Program-made: the position numbers and the translations under genes
Assembly: GCF_014216315.1 (NCBI RefSeq)
Contig: NZ_CP045702.1
Span: forward strand, 6,572,001-6,636,000
Length of the DNA stretch: 64,000 nucleotides
Source: Streptomyces finlayi
GTDB lineage: Bacteria; Actinomycetota; Actinomycetes; Streptomycetales; Streptomycetaceae
Reading direction: 5' to 3'
Notes under the pieces: generated by a model
The model's database searches: none
Seen by the model: the letters and a program-made list of their open reading frames with translations, nothing else
What the model was told of the DNA's origin: nothing
Shown here: piece by piece, positions 50,878 through 58,859 of the stretch
Position numbering within the stretch: the first letter of the stretch is position 1
Layout of the letters: every line of letters starts with the position of its first letter

Positions 50878-50961
50878 ACGTTCCCGACACGGTTGGTCTT
50901 TCGAAACACACGTTACGTGGCTGTCCGCCAGGCGGCCGCGTGGTGCTACTTAGGAGGATCC

Positions 50962-51624
50962 ATCAGCGCCGAGCCCCGCATCAACGACCGGATTCGCGTT
51001 CCCGAGGTGCGACTTGTCGGTCCCAGCGGCGAGCAGGTTGGGATTGTTCCGCTTGCCAAGGCCCTGGAGCTCGCACAGGAGTATGACCTCGACCTGGTCG
51101 AGGTGGCGGCGACAGCCCGCCCTCCCGTGTGCAAGCTCATGGACTACGGGAAGTTCAAGTACGAGTCGGCCATGAAGGCCCGTGAGGCGCGCAAGAACCA
51201 GGCGCACACGGTCATCAAGGAAATGAAGCTCCGGCCGAAGATCGACCCGCACGACTATGACACCAAGAAGGGTCACGTCGTTCGGTTCCTCAAGCAGGGT
51301 GACAAGGTCAAGATCACGATCATGTTCCGTGGTCGTGAGCAGTCCCGCCCCGAGCTGGGCTTCCGACTGCTCCAGCGTCTCGCTTCGGACGTGGAGGACC
51401 TGGGCTTCATCGAGTCCAACCCGAAGCAGGACGGCCGGAACATGATCATGGTTCTGGGCCCGCACAAGAAGAAGACCGAAGCCATGGCCGAGGCCCGTGA
51501 GGCCCAGGCCGCCCGCAAGGCGGAGCGTCAGGGTTACGCCCATGACGCCGAGCCCGAGGGCGACGCAGCCGAGGCTCCGGCCGAAGCGGTCGAGGCCCAG
51601 GCCGAGACACCTTCCGAGGCGTGA
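50962..51624 (+). CDS. infC: Translation initiation factor IF-3 with AUC start
   Basis: A 220-residue factor that binds the 30S subunit and checks start codons. The N-terminal domain starts EPRINDRIRVPEVRLVGP; the linker is KEMKLRPKIDPHDYDTKKGH; the C-terminal domain has KVKITIMFRGREQSRPELGF. An acidic Ala/Glu-rich tail of about 40 residues is typical of Streptomyces. The start is read as ATC at 50962 because AGGAGG lies at 50952-50957 and family similarity begins there. A rare start codon is the known basis of IF-3 autoregulation in other bacteria. A GTG at 50893 would add 23 non-conserved residues. Confidence 0.95.
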   Translation: MSAEPRINDRIRVPEVRLVGPSGEQVGIVPLAKALELAQEYDLDLVEVAATARPPVCKLMDYGKFKYESAMKAREARKNQAHTVIKEMKLRPKIDPHDYDTKKGHVVRFLKQGDKVKITIMFRGREQSRPELGFRLLQRLASDVEDLGFIESNPKQDGRNMIMVLGPHKKKTEAMAEAREAQAARKAERQGYAHDAEPEGDAAEAPAEAVEAQAETPSEA

Positions 51625-51748
51625 TCTCTGGGGGCCGCCATCCAGGCGCCCCCAGGTCCCCGCGGAACAACCCACCAAAGATCTGACGCCCTTGCAGTCC
51701 GGTGCCCAGCACCGTGAGGGGCGCCACTGACGAGGAGAGAACGGCGCG

Positions 51749-51943
51749 ATGCCGAAGAACAAGACGCACAGCGGTGCCAGCAAGCGCTTCAAGATCACCG
51801 GCTCCGGCAAGGTGCTCCGCGAGAAGGCCGGCAAGCGCCACCTGCTCGAGCACAAGTCGTCCAAGAAGACCCGCTCGCTGTCCGGCACGGTCGTCGTGGC
51901 TCCGGCCGACGTCAAGAAGATCAAGAAGCTTCTCGGCAAGTGA
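51749..51943 (+). CDS. rpmI: 50S ribosomal protein L35
   Basis: A 64-residue basic protein, MPKNKTHSGASKRFKITGSG at the start, with GKRHLLEHKSSKKTRSLSGT. It is complete and has GAGGAGAG before the ATG. It lies between infC and rplT in the conserved ribosomal operon. Confidence 0.97.
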   Translation: MPKNKTHSGASKRFKITGSGKVLREKAGKRHLLEHKSSKKTRSLSGTVVVAPADVKKIKKLLGK

Positions 51944-52049
51944 GTCGCCGTCCCCGCTGATCCGGGGACGCGATCTCGATCCGACCGGGACCAATTCGTT
52001 TCCGGGCCGTGTGAGTTCTCACCGCGGCCCCGCTACAAGGAGTTAACAC

Positions 52050-52433
52050 GTGGCACGCGTCAAGCGGGCAGTCAACGCCCACAAGAAGCGCCGGGCAATT
52101 CTCGAGGCGGCCAAGGGTTACCGCGGTCAGCGTTCGCGCCTGTATCGCAAGGCCAAGGAGCAGGTCACCCACTCCCTGGTCTACAACTTCAACGACCGCA
52201 AGAAGCGCAAGGGCGACTTCCGTCGGCTGTGGATCCAGCGCATCAACGCCGCTGCCCGCGAGAACGGCATGACGTACAACCGCCTCATCCAGGGTCTGAA
52301 CGCCGCCAACATCGAGGTGGACCGCAAGATCCTGGCCGAGCTCGCGGTCAACGACCCCAACGCGTTCGCCGCGCTCGTCGAGGTGGCCCAGAAGGCCCTC
52401 CCGAGCGACGTCAACGCCCCGAAGGCCGCCTGA
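52050..52433 (+). CDS. rplT: 50S ribosomal protein L20
   Basis: A 127-residue 23S rRNA-binding protein. The start ARVKRAVNAHKKRRAILEAA and the globular part DRKKRKGDFRRLWIQRINAA with VDRKILAELAVNDPNAFAAL are diagnostic. It is needed for 50S assembly; in some bacteria it also represses its own operon. The GTG start follows AAGGAG. A terminator follows the stop. Confidence 0.97.
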   Translation: MARVKRAVNAHKKRRAILEAAKGYRGQRSRLYRKAKEQVTHSLVYNFNDRKKRKGDFRRLWIQRINAAARENGMTYNRLIQGLNAANIEVDRKILAELAVNDPNAFAALVEVAQKALPSDVNAPKAA

Positions 52434-52460
52434 CCCAGGCAGTCCTTCCAGGTTTCAGAG

Positions 52461-52495
52461 CCGGACCCGCAGGCGCCAGCCGTCTGCGGGTCCGG
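52461..52495 (+). terminator. Terminator hairpin after rplT
   Basis: CCGGACCCGCAG (52461-52472) pairs perfectly with 52484-52495 across an 11-base loop, 28 bases after the stop. It ends the infC-rpmI-rplT operon. Confidence 0.75.
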
Positions 52496-52549
52496 TGCGT
52501 TGCACCCCCGACCTCGTTCCTCCGTACGCAGAGAGGCTCGCCGCCGACC

Positions 52550-53392
52550 ATGGGCATCCCCGAACTGATCTCCTCGCGGTCGCCGCGCGTCGCCGCCGCC
52601 CGACGGCTGGCCAGGCGCAACTTCCGCGGCAAGGAGCGCAGGTTCATCGCCGAGGGGCCGCAGGCCGTGCGCGAGGCCGCGGAGCACCGGGGCGGAGATG
52701 GTGAGCCGACACTGATCGAGCTCTTCGCCACCGTCGAGGCCGCCGAGCGGTACGCCGACATCATCGACGCCGCGCACGCCGCGGGCGCCCGGGTCCAGCT
52801 CGCCGACGGCGACGTACTCGCCGACGTGTCCCAGACCGTCACCCCGCAGGGCCTGATCGGCGTCTGCCGCTTCCTCGACTCGCCGTTCCAGGACATCCTC
52901 GCCGCGAAGCCGAAGCTCGTCGCCGTACTCGCCAACGTCCGGGACCCCGGGAACGCCGGTACGGTGCTGCGCTGCGCCGACGCGGCCGGAGCCGACGCCG
53001 TGGTCCTGACCGACGCGTCCGTGGACCTCTACAACCCGAAGTCGGTGCGCGCCTCGGTCGGTTCGCTGTTCCATCTGCCGGTCGCCGTGGGCGTACCCGT
53101 CGAGCAGGCGGTGCGCGGGCTGCGCGACGCGGGCGTGCGGATCCTCGCCGCGGACGGCGCGGGGGACGACGACCTCGACGACGAGCTGGACGCCGGCACC
53201 ATGGGCGGGCCGACCGCCTGGGTCTTCGGGAACGAGGCCTGGGGGCTGCCCGAGGAGACCCGGGCCCTGGCCGACGCGGTGATCCGGGTACCGATCCACG
53301 GCAAGGCCGAGAGCCTCAACCTCGCGACGGCGGCGGCCGTATGCCTGTACGCCTCCGCCCGCGCCCAGCGCCCGCGCCGTACGGGCGGCTAG
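52550..53392 (+). CDS. SpoU/TrmH-family RNA 2'-O-methyltransferase
   Basis: A 280-residue SPOUT enzyme. An N-terminal RNA-binding domain (ARRLARRNFRGKERRFIAEG) precedes the knot domain with VLANVRDPGNAGTVLRCADA (motif 1), WVFGNEAWGLP (motif 2) and IPIHGKAESLNLATAAAVCL-like motif 3, here RVPIHGKAESLNLATAAAV. It methylates a ribose in rRNA or tRNA; the exact nucleotide is unknown. I recall homologues at this position next to rplT in Streptomyces. The ATG at 52550 begins the conserved region. Confidence 0.93.
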   Translation: MGIPELISSRSPRVAAARRLARRNFRGKERRFIAEGPQAVREAAEHRGGDGEPTLIELFATVEAAERYADIIDAAHAAGARVQLADGDVLADVSQTVTPQGLIGVCRFLDSPFQDILAAKPKLVAVLANVRDPGNAGTVLRCADAAGADAVVLTDASVDLYNPKSVRASVGSLFHLPVAVGVPVEQAVRGLRDAGVRILAADGAGDDDLDDELDAGTMGGPTAWVFGNEAWGLPEETRALADAVIRVPIHGKAESLNLATAAAVCLYASARAQRPRRTGG

Positions 53393-53514
53393 GACCTGTC
53401 GCCCGGGGATCGTCGCCCATTCGATCCCGCAGGGTGTCGCTCGCTCACCGACGCCTAGTAGGGTGACGAACTCGGGGGCCCACTGCACCGGTTCGAGAGG
53501 TGGGGTACGGGAAT

Positions 53515-54675
53515 ATGGCAGTCGGCATGAGCAGGCCGCGAGAGACACACACGGCCTTAGTGCGCGCCGCAGCCGCCGAACCCGTACCACCGGGCGGGAC
53601 CGGCACCGTTGTCGGAGCCGGCGACCTGGACCCGGACGATCTGCCCGACGGTCTCGTCGTCGCCGACGAGACCGGCAGGGTCATCTGCTTCAACTCCGCC
53701 GCGGCCCGGATCACGGCCACCCCGCGCGCCGCCGCGCTCGGCCGCCCACTGGAGCACGCGCTGCCCCTCGAGGACCTCAAGGGCCGGCGCTGGTGGACCC
53801 TGACCGACCCGTACGGAGGGCTGGCCACCCGCGTCGGCCAGCCCGAACGCAATCTGCTCCTGCCCGGTGGGCGCGAGGTCCTGGTCTGCGCGCGGTACGT
53901 ACGCGAGAGCCCGACCGGGCCGGTGCGCCGGCTGGTGGTCTCCCTGCGGGGCACCGAGGCCCGCCGCCGTACGGAACTCAGCCACGCCGAACTGATCGCC
54001 ACCGTCGCCCACGAGCTGCGCTCGCCGCTGACGTCGGTCAAGGGCTTCACCGCGACCCTGCTCGCCAAATGGGAACGGTTCACCGACGACCAGAAGCGGC
54101 TGATGCTGGAGACCGTCGACGCCGACGCCAACCGCGTCACCCGGCTCATCGCCGAGCTGCTCGACATCTCCCGTATCGACTCCGGCCGTCTGGAACTGCG
54201 CCGCCAGCCCGTGGACATCTCCGCCGCTGTCGAGCGCCACGTCCAGGCCCACATCGCGACCGGTCAGGCACCCGACCGCTTCCTCGTCCGCACCCGCCAG
54301 CCGCTGCCCACCCTGTGGGCCGACCCGGACAAGGTCGACCAGGTCCTCGGCAACCTCCTGGAAAACGCGGTGCGCCACGGCGAGGGAACCGTCACCATTG
54401 AGATCGCCCCCGCACCCGCGCCGGCCGTGAGCGACGAGACAGGAACGGCAGTCACCGTGAGCGACGAAGGCCCTGGCATCCCCGAGGAGTCGATGGGCCG
54501 CGTCTTCACCCGTTTCTGGCGGGGGAGCAAGCGCGGCGGCACGGGCCTGGGCCTCTACATCGTCAAGGGCATCGTCGAGGCGCACGGCGGCACGATCACC
54601 GTCGACCGGGGGCCCGGCGGCGGGGCCGAATTCCGATTTATCCTGCCTGTGAGCACCCCGGCCTATCTGGCCTGA
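53515..54675 (+). CDS. PAS-domain sensor histidine kinase
   Basis: A 386-residue soluble kinase with no transmembrane helix. A PAS domain (about residues 40-145) has DLPDGLVVADETGRVICFNS and LPLEDLKGRRWWTLTDP. The dimerisation/phospho-acceptor domain has His166 in ATVAHELRSPLTSVKGFTA. The ATPase domain shows the N box in VDQVLGNLLENAVRHGEG, G1 in VSDEGPGIPEE and G2 in GGTGLGLYIVKGIVEAHGG. No response regulator gene is adjacent, so it is an orphan kinase. The ATG at 53515 is chosen; GTG at 53500 and ATG at 53527 are alternatives. Confidence 0.93.
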   Translation: MAVGMSRPRETHTALVRAAAAEPVPPGGTGTVVGAGDLDPDDLPDGLVVADETGRVICFNSAAARITATPRAAALGRPLEHALPLEDLKGRRWWTLTDPYGGLATRVGQPERNLLLPGGREVLVCARYVRESPTGPVRRLVVSLRGTEARRRTELSHAELIATVAHELRSPLTSVKGFTATLLAKWERFTDDQKRLMLETVDADANRVTRLIAELLDISRIDSGRLELRRQPVDISAAVERHVQAHIATGQAPDRFLVRTRQPLPTLWADPDKVDQVLGNLLENAVRHGEGTVTIEIAPAPAPAVSDETGTAVTVSDEGPGIPEESMGRVFTRFWRGSKRGGTGLGLYIVKGIVEAHGGTITVDRGPGGGAEFRFILPVSTPAYLA

Positions 54676-54791
54676 GCTGCCCACGGGCTTCTTCGCCTCC
54701 CTGCGGCCCTTAGACTCGACCTTTGGCACCTTTGCGTCCTCCAGTCGTCGAGCGGGGCCGCGCCACCAGCCAATCGGAAGCACGGGAAGAG

Positions 54792-55931
54792 ATGTCGGCA
54801 CCGAACAAGTCGTACGACCCAGTCGAGGTCGAGGCACTGAAACCGGAAGAGATCGAGCGCATGCGGGACGAGGCCTTCGCCGCCTTCGCCGCCGCGGGCG
54901 ACCTCGACGCGCTCGCCCAGGCGAAGACCGCGCACACCGGTGGTACCTCGCCCCTGTCGCTCGCCAACCGGGAGATCGGCGCTCTGCCGCCGCAGGCCAA
55001 GGCCGAGGCGGGCAAGCGCGTGGGCCAGGCCCGCGGCGCCGTCTCCAAGGCCTTCGCCGCCCGCCAGGCAGAGCTGGAGGCGGAGCGTGACGCCCGGGTC
55101 CTGGTCGAGGAGGCAGTCGATGTCACGCTGCCCTACGACCGCACCACGGCGGGCGCCCGGCACCCGCTGACCACGATCATGGAGCGCGTCGCCGACGTCT
55201 TCGTGGCGATGGGCTACGAGATCGCCGAGGGCCCCGAGGTCGAGGCGGAGTGGTTCAACTTCGACGCCCTGAACTTCGTGCCCGACCACCCGGCCCGGCA
55301 GATGCAGGACACGTTCTTCGTCCAGGGCACCACGCCCGAAGGCAAGGCGACGACGGGCGACGAGTCCGGCATCGTGCTGCGTACGCACACCTCGCCGGTC
55401 CAGGCACGCTCGCTGCTCAGCAGGAAGCCTCCCGTCTACGTGGTCTGCCCCGGCCGGGTCTACCGCACCGACGAGCTCGACGCGACACACACCCCGGTCT
55501 TCCACCAGATCGAGCTGCTGGCCGTCGACGAGGGTCTCACCATGGCCGACCTCAAGGGCACCCTCGACCACATGGTCCAGGCGCTCTTCGGTCCGGACAT
55601 GAAGACCCGGCTCCGGCCGAACTTCTTCCCGTTCACCGAGCCGTCCGCCGAGATGGACATGGTCTGCTACGTCTGCCGCGGCGAGTCCGTCGGCAACCCG
55701 GACCGCCCCTGCCGCACCTGCGGCAGCGAGGGCTGGATCGAGCTGGGCGGCTGCGGCATGGTCAACCCCAAGGTGCTCATCGCCTGCGGTGTCGACCCCG
55801 AGAAGTACAGCGGATTCGCCTTCGGGTTCGGCATCGAACGGATGCTGATGTTCCGCCACAACGTCGAAGACATGCGAGACATGGTCGAGGGTGACGTCCG
55901 GTTCACCCGGCCGTTCGGGATGGAGATCTGA
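54792..55931 (+). CDS. pheS: Phenylalanyl-tRNA synthetase alpha subunit
   Basis: A 379-residue catalytic subunit. An N-terminal coiled coil (ERMRDEAFAAFAAAGDLDAL) that binds tRNA is followed by the class II core. Motif 2 is VVCPGRVYRTDELDATHTPV, FHQIELLAVDEG follows, and motif 3 is FAFGFGIERMLMFRHNVEDM. The zinc-like CRTCGSEGWIELGGCGMV and FPFTEPSAEMDM are also typical. The ATG at 54792 has GGGAAGAG upstream. Its TGA overlaps the pheT ATG by one base. Confidence 0.97.
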   Translation: MSAPNKSYDPVEVEALKPEEIERMRDEAFAAFAAAGDLDALAQAKTAHTGGTSPLSLANREIGALPPQAKAEAGKRVGQARGAVSKAFAARQAELEAERDARVLVEEAVDVTLPYDRTTAGARHPLTTIMERVADVFVAMGYEIAEGPEVEAEWFNFDALNFVPDHPARQMQDTFFVQGTTPEGKATTGDESGIVLRTHTSPVQARSLLSRKPPVYVVCPGRVYRTDELDATHTPVFHQIELLAVDEGLTMADLKGTLDHMVQALFGPDMKTRLRPNFFPFTEPSAEMDMVCYVCRGESVGNPDRPCRTCGSEGWIELGGCGMVNPKVLIACGVDPEKYSGFAFGFGIERMLMFRHNVEDMRDMVEGDVRFTRPFGMEI

Positions 55932-58444
55932 TGCGCGTCCCGCTTTCCTGGCTGCGGGAGTACGTCGACCTGCCGGCGACGGAGACCGGCCGTGAGGTGC
56001 AGGCCAAGCTCGTCGCCGTGGGACTGGAGGTCGAGACCGTCGAGCAGATCGGCGCCGGCCTCAAGGGCCCGCTGGTCGTCGGACAGGTCCTGACCATCGA
56101 GGAGCTGGAGGGCTTCAAGAAGCCCATCCGCTTCTGCACGGTCGACGTCGGCACGGCCAACGGCACCGGCGAACCGCAGGAGATCGTCTGCGGAGCCCGT
56201 AACTTCTCCGTCGGCGACAAGGTCGTCGTGGTCCTCCCCGGCGCCGTGCTGCCCGGTGACTTCGCCATCGCCGCACGTCAGACGTACGGCAAGACCTCCC
56301 ACGGCATGATCTGCTCCACCGACGAGCTCGGCATGGGCGACGACGGCACCCACGGCATCATCGTGCTGCCGCCGGAGCACGAGGCCGGTACCGACGCGAT
56401 CGAGCTCCTGGAGCTCGTCGACGAGGTCCTCGACATCGCCGTCACCCCGGACCGGGGCTACTGCCTCTCCATGCGCGGCGTCGCCCGTGAGGCGGCCATC
56501 GCGTACGGGCTGCCGCTGCGCGACCCGGCCCTCCTCGACGTACCCGCGCCGAACGCCTTCGGCTACCCGGTGAAGGTGTCCGACCCCTTCCGCTGCGACC
56601 GCTTCACCGCACGCACCGTGGTCGGCCTGGAGCCCGAGGCGCGTTCCCCGATCTGGCTGCAGCGCCGTCTGCAGAAGGCCGGGATGCGCCCGATCTCGCT
56701 CGCCGTCGACGTCACCAACTACGTGATGCTCGAACTCGGCCAGCCGCTGCACGCCTACGACCGGACCCTCGTCGACGGGCCGATCGGGGTGCGCCGCGCC
56801 CAGCAGGGCGAGAAGCTCACCACGCTCGACGGCTCCGTGCGCGTCCTGGACGCCGAGGACCTCGTCATCACCGACAACCGCGGGCCGATCGGCCTCGCGG
56901 GTGTCATGGGCGGCGCCGACACCGAGATCGCGGACACCGCCGCCGGTGAGCACACCACCACCTCGGTCGTCATCGAGGCGGCGCACTTCGACGCGATCTC
57001 GGTCGCCCGCACCGCGCGCCGTCACAAGCTGTCCTCCGAGGCGTCCAAGCGCTTCGAGCGCGGTGTCGACCCGGCCGCGGCCGCCGCCGCCGCACAGCGC
57101 ACGGTGGACCTGCTGGTCCTCCTCGCGGGCGGCACCGCCGAGTCGGGCGTCACCGAGATCAGTGCCCCGTCCGCCCCCCGCACCATCGCCATGCCGGCCG
57201 ACCACCCCGACCGGGTGGCCGGCGTCGCGTACGGCAGGGAGACCGTCGTACGCCGCCTCCAGCAGGTCGGCTGCGACGTCTACGGGCAGGACGAGCTGAT
57301 CGTCACGGTGCCGTCCTGGCGCCCCGACCTCGCCGAGCCGAACGACCTGGCCGAAGAGGTCATCCGCCTGGAGGGCTACGAGAACCTTCCGTCGACCCTG
57401 CCCACGCCGCCGTCCGGCCGCGGGCTCACCGACAGGCAGCGGCTGCACCGCCGCATCGGCCGGGCGCTCGCCGGAGCGGGCTACGTCGAGGTGCTCAGCT
57501 ACCCGTTCATCGGCAGCGCCGTCCTGGACCAGCTCGGCCTGGACAAGGACGACGCCCGCCGCCGTACGGTCACGCTCGTCAACCCGCTCTCCGACGAGGA
57601 ACCGGCGCTGCGCACCACGCTGCTGCCCGGCCTCCTCGGCGCACTGCGGCGCAACGACGGCCGGGGCAGCCACGACCTCGCGCTCTTCGAGACCGGCCTC
57701 GTCTTCAGGCCGACCGGCAGCGAGACGCAGGCCGTCCGGCTTCCGGTCGACCGCCGCCCCACCGATGAGGAGATCGCCGGACTCGACGCCGCTCTGCCGC
57801 GTCAGCCGCGCCGGGCCGCCGTCGTCCTCGCGGGCTCCCGCGAGCAGGCCGGCTGGTGGGGCAAGGGCCGCCCGGCCGACTGGGCGGACGCCGTCGAGGC
57901 GGCCCGCACGATCGCCCGCGAGGCGGGTGTCGAGCTCATCGTCCGCGGTGACCAGCACGCCCCGTGGCACCCCGGCCGCTGCGCCGCGCTGTACGTCACG
58001 GTGAACGGTGAGGAAACGCTCTTCGGGCACGCCGGTGAGCTTCACCCCCGGGTCGTCAAGGAACTCCACCTGCCGGAGCGCACCTGCGCCATGGAGGTCG
58101 AGCTCGACGTCCTGGAGCAGGCCGTGGACGGTGTCCTGCGGGCGCCGCGGGTCTCGGCCTTCCCGGTCGCCACCCAGGACGTCGCGCTGATCGTGGACCA
58201 GGACGTGACCGCCGCGGACGTGGAGCGTGCGCTGCGCGAGGGCGCGGGCGAACTCCTCGAATCGCTGCGGCTGTTCGACGTCTTCACCGGCGAGCAGATC
58301 GGTGAGGGCAGGAAGTCCCTGGCGTACGCGCTCCGGTTCCGTGCCCCGGACCGCACGCTGACCGTCGAGGAGGCTTCGGCCGCCCGTGGCACGGCGGTCG
58401 CCCTGGCCGCCGAACGGACCGGTGCGGTGCTGCGCGGCGCGTAG
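55931..58444 (+). CDS. pheT: Phenylalanyl-tRNA synthetase beta subunit
   Basis: An 837-residue beta subunit forming the alpha2-beta2 enzyme with PheS. Domain order is the N-terminal SWLREYVDLP region, an OB fold/EMAP-like tRNA-binding domain (KFCTVDVG-like, GARNFSVGDKVVVVLPGAVL), B3/B4 editing domain (PDRGYCLSMRGVAREAAIAY and DVTNYVMLELGQPLHAYD), B5, the pseudo-catalytic core and a C-terminal ferredoxin-fold anticodon-binding domain (SAFPVATQDVALIVDQDVTA). Length and order are normal. It is one base into the pheS stop, so translation is coupled. Confidence 0.97.
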   Translation: MRVPLSWLREYVDLPATETGREVQAKLVAVGLEVETVEQIGAGLKGPLVVGQVLTIEELEGFKKPIRFCTVDVGTANGTGEPQEIVCGARNFSVGDKVVVVLPGAVLPGDFAIAARQTYGKTSHGMICSTDELGMGDDGTHGIIVLPPEHEAGTDAIELLELVDEVLDIAVTPDRGYCLSMRGVAREAAIAYGLPLRDPALLDVPAPNAFGYPVKVSDPFRCDRFTARTVVGLEPEARSPIWLQRRLQKAGMRPISLAVDVTNYVMLELGQPLHAYDRTLVDGPIGVRRAQQGEKLTTLDGSVRVLDAEDLVITDNRGPIGLAGVMGGADTEIADTAAGEHTTTSVVIEAAHFDAISVARTARRHKLSSEASKRFERGVDPAAAAAAAQRTVDLLVLLAGGTAESGVTEISAPSAPRTIAMPADHPDRVAGVAYGRETVVRRLQQVGCDVYGQDELIVTVPSWRPDLAEPNDLAEEVIRLEGYENLPSTLPTPPSGRGLTDRQRLHRRIGRALAGAGYVEVLSYPFIGSAVLDQLGLDKDDARRRTVTLVNPLSDEEPALRTTLLPGLLGALRRNDGRGSHDLALFETGLVFRPTGSETQAVRLPVDRRPTDEEIAGLDAALPRQPRRAAVVLAGSREQAGWWGKGRPADWADAVEAARTIAREAGVELIVRGDQHAPWHPGRCAALYVTVNGEETLFGHAGELHPRVVKELHLPERTCAMEVELDVLEQAVDGVLRAPRVSAFPVATQDVALIVDQDVTAADVERALREGAGELLESLRLFDVFTGEQIGEGRKSLAYALRFRAPDRTLTVEEASAARGTAVALAAERTGAVLRGA

Positions 58445-58465
58445 CACCCGACGGGGTCGAGAAGT

Positions 58466-58504
58466 GCGGAGGGGCGTGTCCGGCCATCGGATACGCCCCT
58501 CCGC
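58466..58504 (+). terminator. Terminator hairpin after pheT
   Basis: A 17-bp stem (58466-58482 with 58488-58504) with one G-U pair and a 5-base loop lies 21 bases past the stop. No strong U tract follows. Confidence 0.8.
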
Positions 58505-58621
58505 CATGCTCGCCGTAAGGCGGGGGACCGCACGCGGGCCCGGCCCGGTCCGGGGGGAACCCGGTTGGGGGGCCGACCCGCAGCCACCCTCCGATCCGTG
58601 GGCAGTGGGTCGTGCGATCCG

Positions 58622-58674
58622 GCGCCGTCCGCCCTGCCACGGAGTGTCGGGCAGGTCGGCAGAGCGGACGGCGC
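58622..58674 (+). other. Nested stem-loop in the pheT-regulator gap
   Basis: GCGCCGTCCGC (58622-58632) pairs with 58664-58674, and inside it CCTGCC (58633-58638) pairs with 58650-58655. The 415-base gap between pheT and the TPR regulator otherwise has no gene. It may be an RNA structure or a remnant; there is no U tract. Confidence 0.4.
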
Positions 58675-58798
58675 GGCTGCGGGTCGTCAACCGTACGAGG
58701 GGGAGCCGACGACCCTGCCGCCTCTTGCGAGGCGACCAAGTCAACCGATTCCTCCCAGGGGACGACAGAGCGCGTAGCCGGGCGGTTCGGGCATTGCG

Positions 58799-58832
58799 TT
58801 CACACCCCGTGTGAATCGTGCTGCACTAGGCT
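58799..58832 (+). promoter_or_regulatory. Operator-like palindrome and -10 box before the TPR regulator
   Basis: TTCACAC-CCC-GTGTGAA (58799-58815) is a perfect 7-bp inverted repeat. TAGGCT follows at 58827-58832 as a -10 box. The palindrome covers the expected -35 region, so a repressor or autoregulator bound there would block the promoter. Confidence 0.6.
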
Positions 58833-58859
58833 CGGTGCGACGCGCAACTGGGGGGGGCA

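Noticed and set aside
55667..58744. 1025-codon leftward frame antisense to pheT and the end of pheS
   Set aside because: PheT is intact on the plus strand; the antisense product shows no family features.
58505..58798. Small genes in the gap between pheT and the TPR regulator
   Set aside because: Open frames exist on both strands, but none has a ribosome binding site, a recognisable product or a sensible codon pattern.
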